Assembly: GCA_023512835.1 (NCBI GenBank)
Contig: CM042091.1
Span: 44,730,284-44,794,283 of the forward strand
Length of the DNA stretch: 64,000 nt
Reading direction: 5' to 3'
Source of the DNA: Taxillus chinensis
Taxonomy: Eukaryota; Streptophyta; Magnoliopsida; Santalales; Loranthaceae
Position numbers and translations under genes: made by a program. The notes below the pieces were generated by a model. The model made no database searches and was not told where the DNA came from. It saw only the letters and a program-made list of their open reading frames with translations. Shown piece after piece: positions 33,442 to 46,679 of this stretch. Each line of letters begins with the position of its first letter. Positions within the stretch are counted from its first letter, which is position 1.

Positions 33442-34960
33442 GAATCCCATTGGTAGGGAAAAGGAAAAAACAAGATGGAGCAGTGGGCCGATGTTTGGGG
33501 TATTTTTTTTGCTATTTTTTTTATTTTTTTTTTAAAAAATGTAAAAATAATAAAAAAAAAAAAAAAAAAAAAAACCTAAATAAAAAATTTTTTCCTATTA
33601 ATATTTAAAATTTTAAATTTTTTTTTTTTTTTTTTCCTCTTCCTTTTTCCCCCTCAATCCCCCCCCCCCCCCCCCTTAATGGCTAATTTTACTCGACTTT
33701 GGGGAACTGTTGTAGTTTAAAGTATTGGGCTGATTTTTTTTCCCTGCAAAATTGTAATTTCTTTGTTTGTCTGTTTTAATTTTTGACATCCTGTGAAGAA
33801 ATGTTGGCTATTTAAAGTAAAGGGTTTATTTAAATTTTTTTGACAATGTTTCAATTTGATCTAACTTATTTGTGCGCAACTTTTTTATTTGTTGTGTCTT
33901 ATTAGAGTCCTATATTGAAGGAAATAACTAAAAGCAATCACAGCTGTTTCTTCATAAGTTTCCTTAAATTTACAGTTTTAAATTTCTTTTTGCTTCCCTA
34001 TATAAATATACACCACAATGGATTCTCTAAATGACCATCTATATCATTAAAATAATATTTTATTCTACTTATTTTATTTAATAATATTTTTTATAATTTA
34101 ACTTAAAATAAAAATTAATATTACAGAAAATATGAAAGGGAGATGTGAAAAAAATTAAATATAATTTAATAATTATAGGGAGTGAATAGTTTTTCTCAAT
34201 ATATCAAGAAACACTGTACAAACCCTATAGAGAAAGTTAAATATAGAGCATCTGCTGTAGGAATGATTTTATGACTTTTTAACTTTTTTTCCCTAAATAT
34301 AGGAAAACAGACCTTTATAAGGAATCTGCTACTGCTCTAATTAAATAAATCCTACTATAGAAATAAAAGTAATCTTTCATACGGTTAATTAGTTTTAGAA
34401 TATTGACCCTTAAATTTTAATATATATGTTTTATTTTTATTAACAATCCTATGAAAAACTTTTATTGATTTGAAAGAAGTGGCTAATATTTTTTTATGAA
34501 TAATTTGATTCTAAGGGTTGAATTTTATAATCGTAAATTGTCATTTCTGTTTGATTATTATATTTTTGTCTATATCTCAACGAAAGTAGTCTTCTTATTT
34601 TTTATTTGTGCTCACCTTAATATGTTTGGGTTATAGTAAATGCATTTATCATAAATTATTGATTACTTTTCCATTTACTATGTATCTCTCTTATCATCTA
34701 GTTGCATAAGTATTTATTATTTATTTTATGTTATGTTTTCTTATGAAAAATAATAGTAGAATAATATCCATTGAAGAATTATCCCTTTCTAGTGATACTA
34801 TTTTTTTTGGGTCTTAGATACTTTCTAGTGGGTCACCCCACTTTATTAAGGTTAAGGCCGATTGAGTTGATTTGGTTTTATTTTTGGTAATTACATACTC
34901 AAATTAGCACCATAATATAAGGAATAAGTTCCTTTATCTTGGAGTGAGTTTTAGTATTAG
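33442..34960 (+). repeat. Decayed copy of the tRNA-snoRNA segment
   Basis: Parts align in order with 57170-57970. GTTTAAAGTATTGGGCTGAT at 33713 matches 57313; GAAGAAATGTTGGCTAT at 33797 matches 57400; CTTTTATTGATTT at 34459 matches 57562; AATTGTCATTTCTGTTTGAT-like sequence near 34540 matches 57645; ATATCCATTGA(T/A)GAATTATCC at 34764 matches 57860. snoRNA boxes are damaged: at 34443-34520 box C is ATGAAAA and both D and D' read CTAA; at 34740-34798 the first box C and the final D are gone. The equivalents of the promoter and first snoRNA are missing. A low-complexity stretch (33480-33675, A-, T- and C-runs) sits in the gap. Confidence 0.75.
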
Positions 34961-36015
34961 AAACAAATTATATTTTAATCTTCATCAAGGTCATCTGTAT
35001 TTCATCTTCCTCAATTATTTCTGATTTTTTTAATGAATACTATTATTTTCTCTTTTAACTAAGTCATCATTTTCATGTTTCATTTTTTACTATTAAACTA
35101 GGCCAATATGCAAGTCCATGCAAGTGTCACAATATTATTCATTTTTAGCTCATCACATCAACTTATACGTATGATTTTAAAATATATTGTAATATTTTTG
35201 GGCTTGCTCTCTTCTCAAAACTTATCTTAGCTTTTCCAAATTTGAAGATGTAATGCGCTTTGATATTTTCTCCTAACAATCTTTCTTTTTGTCATACGTC
35301 GAACCACAACTGGAGATATACCTATGGAATTAAACTAACAAGACATCTATATTATGATCTAATGGCTATCAAGAAGACAATACAACTTCGGAACAATCAG
35401 ACTTTAATAGCACTTTTATATATAATAAAACAAATCATGACTTTAATCTTATATACAAGCCATTAGTCACTCATTTTTTACATAACATGCTCAAGTCTAT
35501 CTTAGCTATTATAATAAAATATAAATTTTAACATTATTTTATACTTTAAAATAAAAGTGGTATTACTTAGGAGAAATATTAATGGATGATGTCTTTATTT
35601 TACTTCACAAATAATATTTAGGCTATGTACAATAACTACATCCAATCTTTTTAACAAGTACGTCAATTTTTGCTTTTGTGTTTCTATTTATGACTTTTAT
35701 AGGTGGAGTTTAAATTTGATTTGAATTTAAGATTATAAAAAAATAATTTGGCACATTATTTTTATTTTATAATTTAAATTATAGTTTTTGTTAATTAAAA
35801 GTTATATTTGGTATATTTTAAAACTTAAATAAAGTATGATAGAGGTGTAAATGGGAGGAGTTCGAATTTGTTGGTGAGCACTACACTGATGAGCCATTGT
35901 CAGATAGCAAACATGTTAGTTGATCTGCTGCAAAATTGAAACGTGTAAAAAGGATGCCATTTTGAAGAAAATAGGCAACCAGATTAATGCCCTCTTCATT
36001 GCAATCTCCCTCCAA
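34961..36015. other. Non-coding AT-rich region
   Basis: No gene, RNA or clear repeat boundary is recognised up to the terminal-repeat element beginning at 36020. Confidence 0.4.
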
Positions 36016-38119
36016 CTATGGGTGTAAAACGAACCGATCGGTCAAGGACGGATCTAGAAACTTCGATTGGAGGGGAGGGGGGTTACAAATTTAAAATATA
36101 TAAAATAATATAAAAAAAACTAACCTTCAATTCAATTTCAACATAAAGATAAATATTAAAATAAAATGATACATAGATAGTTGTTCCACAATACATTTTA
36201 AATTTCAGCTCAAAATCCTATTAAAATGCAACACGTCGTGCTTGCATATCTCGAAAATCATCTATGATTGTGTCACGCCCCCAAATCTCGGAAGGACCGG
36301 AACTAAGAGTGTGACTTCCCCATGCCCGCACCCGAAGGGTCAAGGGGTTGGTGACTAGCACCGATATGGACTACAAATCGGGTGTTATCCCAGATAAACC
36401 TGTACATTCATACATCAGGGGTATTCCTGTACATTCCCACATGCTATGAAGTTAAGGAAAATAATTTATTAATAATAGAGTCATGCTATAATTCCAATAC
36501 AACTTCCACGGACCCTCGTCCAGATATTCAAATAATAAAACAATTATGTTATACCAAATCCATAAACCAAGTTATACAAAATGTGAAATGAATAACAATC
36601 AACTTCGGACCAGCCTCTAGCGAATGGGTCGATACCTGAAACATGTCAACAAAGTAGGGGTGAGCACAAGTGCCCAGTAAGTGATCTCTATCTCCTCACC
36701 ATCCTATAACATGAAATCCTAAATTTACATGATGGGTGTATGCTTGTGCCAGTGTAGTGTCCTATTCTATCACAATAAGCTCACATTCAATCACAAATAT
36801 AACATCACACCTATTACATTTCATCCATCAAAGGTTTGCACCGGCAATCCAACCATTCACAGGATCCCCGCTACCAACTCCAAGAATCCCGAGCCACTAC
36901 TGAGATAGCCATATGTGGGACTGTGGTGTCTCTAATGACAACCAGCCACATATGGGACCTCGATTAACTGACCCACATAGGGGACCCGTGGCCCTCTTGC
37001 GACCCTATATGGGATCTGTGGTTAACCCAACCGACTCCACCACCAATTCCACATATAATCAATAAATAGAATATTCCAACAGTCAAAATTCAATACAACA
37101 GCCTTACAAAATATTTAATTCATCAATCTGGCGCTAACCACAAATAATATGTATAGATATACATACATATATAAATATTCATCAAACATCCAACACCTTA
37201 AATATCAATTAAGTAATATTAAGCTACGTACAAGTAACATTTAAATGTCAAATTTCTAACATTGAACTACAAACAACATTTCTAATGTCAGATTATAAAT
37301 ATCAAGCTACAAATAATGTTTCTAATATCAAACTATTAATGTCAAGTCTCCGACAATATTTTAGATGATAAATTAATAATATCAAGCTTCAAGTAATACT
37401 TCATATTATTAAACTATAATATCAAACTCAAGCACTATTTTCATTATTAAGCTAACAATATCATAATTCTTGTTTGACCTTGCTATTGGAATGGTATCAA
37501 TGAATATGTTATTTTTACTACTAAATCAAATTAAATTAAATTTATCTATATATCTTGATAATTATCAAAATACACATATATAATATCATGCACGACTTCA
37601 TAATAATGCACGGATTTATTACCCATATATATTAACTATTGACACGCACGACTTAATTCCCATAATCAATTAAACCCCCCTTTTTTTAAAAAAATCTGAC
37701 ACTAAAAAAAAGATGCCCCTTTTTTTTCACTGCCACGAAACCACGCATGTAAAGATGCCTCCTTTTTTGATTAAGAGAAAATAAAATAAAATAAAACAAA
37801 ACCCTTGTGCTGCATTGGATCGAACGGATTGTGGAGGTAGGAACGTATAGCCCCCCCCCTCGTCTTGGAGACGCTAATAACTAATCTGAACGGGTTGTGC
37901 TGCTGCTGCTGCGCGGAAGAAACCAGGCCATCTGGCCTGGTACGGGTAGAAATTATTAATAACTAATTAGAATATGATAAAAGGGATAACAGGTGCAGTA
38001 GCTCGTCCAAGGATTCGGAACCGGTCGAATAACGCCACACTGCAACAATCACCCAACCGTATGTATATACACGTAAATGAATATATTTATATAAATACAT
38101 ACATATCCAAACGTTTATG

Positions 38120-38512
38120 TGTAAGAAATTTACTGCAGGATCGTTCATGCCTAGAATTATTTAATAGAAATTGTAACCTTAATCGGAAGCGTACCTGGAT
38201 CCATGAACGAATTAAAGGAATTGGTTTTATCACCTTTCTGCTTCTCTCTAATGACGTTCTGTGATGGAGAAGAACTACCGCCACACGCACGTCCTGTGTT
38301 GCGTTAAAACCTAATTGAAGCGAAAGTGAAGGGATACACCTATATATATAACCCTACTATTTTCAATTTCTATTCGGTCCAACAATCATCATATTGGGCC
38401 TTCATTAATATAGAAACAGTCTTTTAATTACATTCGGTCCATTAATAGCATGTAGGCCTTTTAATTACATGGGCCACATAATAGATTATTAAAAATAAAT
38501 AATAATCTTACA
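38120..38512 (-). repeat. Copia 3' LTR, 393 bp
   Basis: Plus-strand ends TGTAAGAAATTT and AATAATCTTACA. A TATATATATA promoter-like stretch is at 38341-38350. The purine tract AAGTGGGAGAT (minus strand, 38513 onward) abuts it, which proves orientation. Confidence 0.9.
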
Positions 38513-38530
38513 ATCTCCCACTTGGCCCAT
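38513..38530 (-). other. Copia polypurine tract
   Basis: On the minus strand GGGCCAAGTGGGAGAT precedes the TG of the LTR. Confidence 0.75.
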
Positions 38531-38844
38531 GTCAAGACTTGGTGATTCAACAACTTTAAGTGCGCACCTTTCATTGAATCAATCAAGACATCATAATTAA
38601 ATTGAAATGATTGGATCATGGCGGTCACAAGTCATCAAACAACATGATTCCTTCCATGTATCACAAAACCAACTCAATTTAGAAACTTTAATTGGGATAA
38701 ACTTTAATCATTACTTTCACTGTTATCTCACTAGAACAATAATGTATACGACATAATGTGAGTAACAAATAAATAACCAAAAACATAACTTTAATTGAAT
38801 TCACAAATGTCAAAAGCTAATAATCAAATATACACATCTGAATA

Positions 38845-41800
38845 TCATGTCAACAATGATTTATCTATCACACCCATACTTCCAACATGGCCAATGAATG
38901 TTTTGGGTGGTAATCCTTTAGTTAACGGATCCGCTATCATCAGATCAGTACCAATATGCTCAATTGACACTCTATGTTTTTGCACTTCTTCTTTAACTGA
39001 CAAGTACTTCAAATCCATGTGTTTTGCACCTTTAGAATACTTGTCATTCTTTGAAAAGAAAACAATTGGAATTATCACAATAAAGTCTCAATGGTCTAGC
39101 TATACTGTCAACAATGTTTAGACTTGAAACAAATTTCCGCAACCACAACGCATGAATAGTGGCCTCAAAGCATGCCACGAATTCAGCCTCCATAGTGGAA
39201 GTAGCAATAGTAGATTGCTTTCCACTTTTCCATGAAACTGCTCCTCCAGCTAATAGGAACATATAACCAAATGTAGACTTCCTTGAATCTACACAACCTG
39301 CATAGTCTGAATCTGAATACCCAATCACCTCAAGGTGGTTGGATTTCCTGTATATGAGCATGTGATCCTTAGTGCCTTGTAAATACCTAAGCACTTTCTT
39401 CGCAGCCTTCCAATGATCTATTCCAGGATTACTTTGATATCGGCCTAACATTCCAACAGCAAAACTGATGTCTGGTCGAGTACATGTCTAGACATATAAT
39501 AGGATCCCAACAACTGACAAATATGGAATAGACTCCATTGCCTTTCGTTCCAAATCATTTTTGGGACATTACATCTCACTAAGTTTGTCCCCTTTTTGAA
39601 TTGGAACTATCCCTGCAGAGCACTTTTCCATTTTAAATCTTTCTAATACTTTATCAATGTAAGCCTTTTGAGACAATCCTAACAATCCTTGTGATCTATC
39701 ACGGAATATTTCTATTCCTATCACATAAGATGCCTCACCCATATCTTTCATTGCAAAGTTGTTAGAGAGATACCTTTTAATATCATGTAACAAACCAATA
39801 TCATTTGCAGCAAGAAGGATATCATCAACATATAGGACTAATATAATAAACTTACTCCTACTAACCTTCATATAGATACACCGATCAACAGTATTTTCTA
39901 TAAAACCATATGACATAATGGTATCATTAAACTTAAGGTACCATTGTCGGGAAGCTTGTTTTAGTCCATATATTGATTTCTTTAATTTACACACCAAATG
40001 TTCCTTCCCGTGGTTATGAAACCTTTGGTTGATCCATATAAACTTCCTCCTCTAAGTCACCATTAAGAAAGGCAGTTTTAACATCCATTTGATGAAGCTC
40101 TAAATCATAATGAGCCACCAAAGCCATAACAATCCTCAAAGAATCCTTCTTTGAAACCGAGAGAAGGTTTCTTTATAGTCAATGCCATCCTTTTGAGTAT
40201 AACCTTTAGCAATAAGTCTGGCCTTATACCTTTCAATGTTGCCTTTTGAGTCACGCTTGGTCTTAAAGACCCACTTGCAACCCACTTGTTTTAAACCTTT
40301 AGGCAACTCAACTAAATCCCAGACTTTATTGTCATACATTGATGTTAACTCTTCTTTCATAGCATTAAACCACTTTTCAGAATTGTTACATTCCATGGCT
40401 TGGATAAATGAGACTGGATCCTTATCAAGACTCAAGTCACACTCATGCTCCAGTGAATAGACCACGTAATCATTCGAAATAGCTGGTCTTCTTTGCCTTA
40501 CAGACCTCCTTAAATCTATTTCTTGTGGTATCACTTGCTCATTTATAACTTGGTCATTGTTAACTAGTTCATTATTAATTTGTTCATCCAGTGGATTCAG
40601 GATATTATTTTGATGTTCTAACATGTTATGAGACCGTGATACAACAAGAGGAACAACAACTGAAGAAGAAACAATGGGTATAGAACTTTCCATCCTAGTT
40701 TCTTGAATATCCACTTTACGTGATTCATCACTCCCACTAGATTGACCATACTCAATGAACCTAGCATTACCAGCCTCAACTATTCTCGTACTATGGTTGG
40801 GACAGTAAAATTTGTAACCTTTTGACTTTTCAGGGTAGCCGATGAAATAGCCACTAATGGTTCTTGCATCAAGCTTCTTTTCATGTGGATTATATATCCT
40901 TACTTCTGCTGGGCATCCCCAAATATGTAGATGCCTTAAACTGGGTTTCCTTCCTGTCCACAATTCATAAGGTGTTTGAGGAATTACTTTACTAGGAACC
41001 CTATTAAGCAGATATGCAGCAGTCTTTAATGCATGCATCCACAAAGATAAAGGTACAGTACTGTAATTTAACATGCTCCTAACCATATCCATAAGAGTAC
41101 GATTTCGCCTTTCTGCTACACCATTTTGTTGAGGTGTACCAGGCATTGTATACTGTGCACATATGCCTCGACTTTCAAGGAACTTTGCAAAAGGACCTGG
41201 ACATTGTCCCTTTTCATTAAACTTACCATAATATTCACCACCTCTATCAGACCTCACAACTTTTACCTTTTTGTCAAGCTGCCTTTCAACTTCATTAATG
41301 AACACCTCTAGGATGTCCACTGACTCAGATTTTTCATGCAGCAAGTACAAATAGCCATACCGTGAGTAGTCATCAATAAAAGTGATAAAATACTTTTCAC
41401 CGCCCCAAGACGGAATATCAAAAGGACCACAAATATCAGTGTGTATTAACTCTAAAAGTGCATTACTTCTTGTGGTTGGATTCTTTGATATATGTCTAGT
41501 TTGCTTACCTTTAATGCAATCTATACATACATCCCAATCAACAAAATCCAATTGAGGTAATATTTCATTCTTTACTAACCTCGATACTCTTTCCTTGGAT
41601 ATGTGACCTAACCTTTGATGCCATAGAAAGGCTGAGTTTTCATTATGTGCACTACGTTTATTTCCAATACTATGATCAACATGAAATAGGGATTCAACAA
41701 AATTAATATCAAGATTGAAACGATATAAACCATCAATTAAAGTACCAGAACCATAATAGTACTTTTGTTTATACAAAGAAAAACCATTATTTCCAATCTT

Positions 41801-42900
41801 AAAATTAAAACTCTCATGATCCAACTTTCCAACAGAAACCAAATTTCTAGCACAATCAGGAACATAAAGACACTTTTCTAGATCCAGGTGGCGTCCAGTA
41901 TCCAGGATCAATCTATATGTTCCAATTCCTTCTATGCATGCCTTCATTCTGTTACCCATATACAAAAACTTTTCAGCTTCGTTTATGGGTTGGATCGTAA
42001 CGAATCCCTGTATGACATGTGATACATGAGTAGTTGCACCAGAATCTAACCACCAAGTATTATTAGGAACCTCAATAAGATTTGATTTAAAACATACTGA
42101 AATATAGTACTTACCTTTCTTTTCGAACCAAATTGTCATTTTCGGGCAGTCTTTCTTGATATGACCATCCTTCTTATAGAAGTAGCACTTGACCTCCTTA
42201 TGGATTTGACCCTCTTTAACCTTTAGTGGGGCTTTATCCTTCCTTTTATCCTTCTTTCCCTTGCTGCTACTGGCTCCATTATGAAGTGTGAGATGAGCAA
42301 AATGATCCTTTATTGTCTTTAATATCCCTTCCTCTTGAATCAACATGGCTTTAATTTCTTGAAGATTCCATTTTTCCTTAATGGTGTTGTAATTCACCTA
42401 GAACTGGCCAAACTCATGAGGAAGTGAGTTAATAATAAACTGTACTAAGAAAGATTCATTCACATCCATCCCCTTTGATTTCAATTTTGCTGCCAGATTT
42501 ACCATGTGAGTCACATGATCATGAATGGGCTGTGACCAATCAAATCAAACCTTTTAGTAGTCAGCTCACTCATTATGGTTCCCACAATAGACTTGTCAGT
42601 TATGTCTGATTGGGAGTATTCTTTAATCTTTAACATGAACTCCTTTGCATTGTCAGTTTTGGGCATTGATGGCTTCACATTTTCAGCCATTGACATCCTC
42701 ATCAAGTTCAAACTCAGCCTGTTAGACCGCTCCCAGATCTCATATTCAGATCTTTCAGCTCCTGTACTGGTCTCAGTAATGACTTCAGGTTTGTCAGACA
42801 CTATTGCAAAATCTAAATCCAGAACACCTAGTTGAAACTGAATTTGCTCAGACCAATCCACATAGTTCAACCCATTGAACTTGATCATCCCATTGCCCAT
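38845..42900 (-). pseudogene. Copia gag-pol polyprotein, interrupted
   Basis: Read leftward. Gag from MGNGMIKFNGLNYVDW (42900) to about 42511, then a frame break and a TAG at 42398-42400. A long frame 42397-40136 holds the zinc knuckle (CYFYKKDGHIKKDC, second Cys replaced by Tyr), protease WLDSGATTHVS, integrase HHCC (HQRLGHIS...CIDCIKGKQ), DDE residues (HTDICGPF, RSDRGGEYYG, NGVAERRNRT) and the start of RT (CKWVFKTKRD, LIAKGYTQKDGIDY). RT continues in another frame with YGLKQASRQWY and intact YVDDILLAAND (39997-39569), then RNase H with GYSDSDYAG, STMEAEFVAC and LYCDNS (39451-39044), and ADPLTKGL at about 38900. About five lesions in all. The Tyr-for-Cys change in the knuckle would itself harm RNA binding. 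Confidence 0.9.
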
Positions 42901-44260
42901 GGCAAATATATTGGCAGAAACTGCAAATCATTATACATGCGCACACATTAATGCTTTGAGAAAACTTTAATAAAATTCAGACAAATAATAAACTTTAATT
43001 ACATATTCAAGTTCACCTTTGGGTGATCCCTAAATACATAACATTAAACAATAATAATGCAAATAATAAATACTTTAATAGACTATCAGTTATACTAAAG
43101 TCAATACTCATGTCATCTTTGGATATACAATTATATTAACTTAATATACTGATAAGTCACTATAATGTCATTAATTATAAGCAATGGTCTACCTTTGGGT
43201 CACCTCCGAGCAAAATAATTAATGAACTTAATTATTCGGAATTTAATTGCATCACATAACACGAATAATTAAAACATATAATTAAATGTTTAATATCTTA
43301 ATAAGCCAGGCCACTTTGGTGACTAACAAGCTTTCTATACAATAAACATTTAATTATATAAATCTTTAATGAGATATTCCTAAAATCTCAAACAAATATA
43401 TATATATATATAATTAAATATCTAAATATCTTAATAAGCTAGGCCACTTTGGTGACTAACAAGCTTCCATGCTATAGATATTTAATTATACGTATCATTA
43501 TTTGAGATATACTTTACAATCTCAAGCCAAATAGACAATATATTAAAATTTTCTTTTATGTCATGCTTGGTCTTTTAGCAAATTAAATTGACAAAAATAT
43601 AATACAATTTAATTTTATACGATTATAATCCTAACCAAATGTGTTAAATTTATAACATAAATGCAAACTTTAAATGTTGGCCAATATTAGATTTTAATAT
43701 ATATATCATGTAATAATCGCCAACCCCATACATACATACCTTAATCCATGCAACATTCAAATTTAATGGCATTCTTTTTCATTGTGCAACCGTACAAAAG
43801 AAAAGAAAAAAAAAATTGTTCCATATATTAACAATGAATAATATGCATCAGATGGGCAAGCTTAATGATGCCTTTTCCAGAACGTGGGTGTGCCATGTGT
43901 GTCGGAGCGAACCATAAAAATAATCCCTTTTTAACATAAACAATAAAAGGTATTAATATTTGCCCCTAACTCCCCAAAACCCAAAAGCAAGCCAAATATC
44001 ATCAGACTTGACGAAGCCATTTACGAACACGATGTCTGGAAGGTCTCAAGTAACGTCGTGCGAGAACACCATGCTTGCCCCATAGCAAACAATAATTTAA
44101 ATAAATCTGACACAATAAATTGCATCCACGACAATCTAAACAATTAATATGGGTCAAGTAATTTGCTGAAAATTCGCTACGGGTGACTGTTCAAATTGGG
44201 GCACTTTGGCTGTCTCCGGGAAATTCAATTAAAGGACAGAACAATAATTCTAGGGTAAAT
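42901..44260 (-). other. Copia 5' leader with tandem duplication
   Basis: 1.36 kb between primer site and gag, without an ORF. A unit of about 130 bp containing GGCCACTTTGGTGACTAACA occurs twice (at about 43309 and 43441), each followed by an AT-rich tract and TTTAATTATA. Such leaders usually hold packaging signals; that role is inferred. Confidence 0.6.
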
Positions 44261-44276
44261 CTGCTCTGATACCAAT
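44261..44276 (-). other. Copia primer binding site (initiator tRNA-Met)
   Basis: On the minus strand ATTGGTATCAGAGCAG follows the 5' LTR with two spacer bases; TGGTATCAGAG is complementary to the 3' end of plant initiator tRNA-Met. Confidence 0.85.
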
Positions 44277-44467
44277 TGTAAGAAATTTACTGCAGGATCG
44301 TTCATGCCTAGAATTATTTAATAGAAATTGTAACCTTAATCGGAAGCGTACCTGGATCCATGAATGAATTAAAGGAATTGCTTTTATCACCTTTCTGTTT
44401 CTCTCTAATGGCGTTCTGTGATGGAGAAGAACTACCGTCACACGCACGTCCTGTGTTGCGTGTGGCA
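44277..44467 (-). repeat. Copia 5' LTR, only 191 bp
   Basis: It matches 38120-38309 of the other LTR up to GTGTTGCGT, then GTGGCA and directly the TTATG target duplication. About 200 bp of U3, including the TATA stretch, is absent. Confidence 0.85.
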
Positions 44468-44934
44468 TTATGTATATATATTCTAACAGCTTGTGTTCGT
44501 GCAATAGAATAACAAGGAATCAAGAATCACCTACCTCTTTCCTTCCGAAGGGATTAAACTCGCAAGAACAGTCTAGAATCGGAGAAGAACGACGAAGAAC
44601 ACGAAGAACAATATGCACTCCCCTCTGACGGCTAGGGTTTTTCAAAATAGAGTCATAATGAATAATAAAACCCTCAAACCCTATTTTTAATTAAAATTCG
44701 TCCTCCTTTTTAATAATTTCCAAAAAGCCCTCATAAATTTTATTTTTCATTTATTAACCCTCAATTTAACTTCCAAAAATTACTAAATAACCCCTGAAGG
44801 CTTCTGACCTCAAATTAGGCCCAAATATAGTTAAAACGATTGTATTAATGGCCACATTCTCAAAATAACTTTTTTTAACATCAAATATAGATTATAAGTT
44901 ATGCTAACACATATACGGATCGTTACATCCTCCC

Positions 44935-45290
44935 CACCTTAGAACTTTTCGTCCTCGAAAAGCCAACTAAATCAAATGTGACAACTATCATCATAAGATG
45001 TCATAGACCTCGATATCCAACCAAGCCCACACCCACGTGAATATAATTATTGACACATATTCTGACACATCCAAAACATCCTACAAATTTATTAACCCAC
45101 AAGCGCCGAGCTGATACAATATCTACCATAGACCGAAACTAGCATGTGCTCTTAATCAATAACTAATCACATGAATATAATTATGAGAACAACATACAAC
45201 AAATAAAATAACATAAAACAAACACTCATGACACGATATCGGAAAAATCCTTACATTCTCTCCCCCTTAGGACTTTTCGTCCCCGAAAAG
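44935..45290 (-). repeat. Two PPT-like sites 321 bp apart at the LTR edge
   Basis: On the minus strand, CGAGGACGAAAAGTTCTAAG then GTGGGGAGGA precedes TGTAACGATCC (junction at 44934/44935), and CGGGGACGAAAAGTCCTAAG then GGGGAGAGAA precedes TGTAAGGATT (junction at 45255/45256). The inner site corresponds to the LTR start of solo LTR B1 (TGTAAGAACTCGTATTTGAG); the outer one is the working start in this element. Confidence 0.7.
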
Positions 45291-46679
45291 ACTAACCAGC
45301 AACAGTCCTAACGATAGGGCAACACTTAGTCCATCATCCAAGAGCCAGCACAATGCTTCAGGACATACCATTAACCATTACGAAGCAACAAGGTATTTAT
45401 ATATTTATATTCCCGTGAACTAACAATGCATCCACTAACCATTTAACATAAGGAGAGGTTGGCGGGGGGGTTATCATCCTTCTATAAATTATTTATGATC
45501 CCTTGCCAACGCAACAAGGCTTAGATATTCGGGTAACACATCCTTAATTAAGTCACTTGAAACGCAACATAACTCATCCAACTCTAGTGGTAACTCTAGA
45601 TTACGGATAGTCATGGTAACAACAACAAGGTTAAATGGACACCTCAACATAGTTAAACTGACACCTCAACATAAATCACTGGATCATAGTCGATATGATC
45701 ACCTATTAAAATTCAATAACCAATCAAATTAACAGATTGCACCACACACAACCACTGCACGCCAAATACCCAATATCGAACCACTACCAGTAACCCCTTG
45801 TAATTAATCCACTAAATGACCATCATAACGAATCATTAACGAAACAACACCATACTAACAACTCCACAGCCGACCATACACTACCTCAAAATTATTCCAA
45901 GTGGTGCCAACATCACCATCAAAACTAACCAATTTAATAGAGCCCAAAAAAATAAGGATTAACATTATAACCCAAAAATCCATCAAAGCATTATCATCTT
46001 AGATCAACAGGGTAAACGCACCACCTCAATTAAATATTGCATTACCAAAGTCCAACAACCTACCCTCATATAATTAATATCCCCCAACAACCACAACAAG
46101 TACACAATGCTTTATGAGTCATGACTGCATATTAAAAATGCATATCGGCCATGCAACAATCATAAATAGAAAAACCAAACAAAACAACATCAAAATATCA
46201 ATAATTATGTGAATAACATATACTCCCATGTAGGGGAAGAAAGGTCGCACCCTAATAGGCTCCACCAAATAATGTAAGATGTCATTGAATTACAACCAAG
46301 TACCCTTATAGAGAGGATTCCACAAACAAGCAACAAACTCGGCTACCACAACAACACGTCATACTAACATCACCAAGGGAGAGCTCATCAAGCTAATCCC
46401 ACCATAAACCGTTCACCAATTCCACATCATCATGCTTACCACCAATCAATCCAGCCAAACGATCAATAAACAAGGTCCATCCTAGTTTTACCACGTGTCA
46501 CCACACAAAATAATAATGTATGTACCTAACAACAAACCAGTCAAAGTGAAACAAGGCAACAATAAGAAATACTATCATTGTTACACTCAGGCATAGATAC
46601 ACAACACGGTACACATCTCAATCACACATCATAATAAATAAACAGGTTAAAAATAATATTTATAATTAAGACAACTAAG

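Larger units (their letters stand above)
38120..44467 (-). mobile_element. Ty1/Copia retrotransposon, gag-pol broken
   Basis: 6348 bp on the minus strand with a perfect TTATG target duplication (38115-38119 and 44468-44472), inserted in the left LTR of Gypsy B2. The left LTR (3' LTR of the element) is 393 bp, but the right LTR is only 191 bp and lacks most of U3. Primer site, leader, gag, protease, integrase, RT and RNase H follow in Copia order, so this is the only Copia copy here with nearly full content. Confidence 0.9.
36271..45255 (-). repeat. Gypsy B2 3' LTR, split by the Copia element
   Basis: Pieces 36271-38119 and 44473-45255, together about 2.63 kb. The left part matches solo LTR B1 (4314-4690 plus 13575 onward), including repeats of the type CACATATGGGACCT (36910-37020). 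The right part (44644-45255) is nearly identical to 49294-49905 in the other LTR, with about three substitutions seen. It carries an internal PPT-like site at 44935-44970. Confidence 0.82.
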
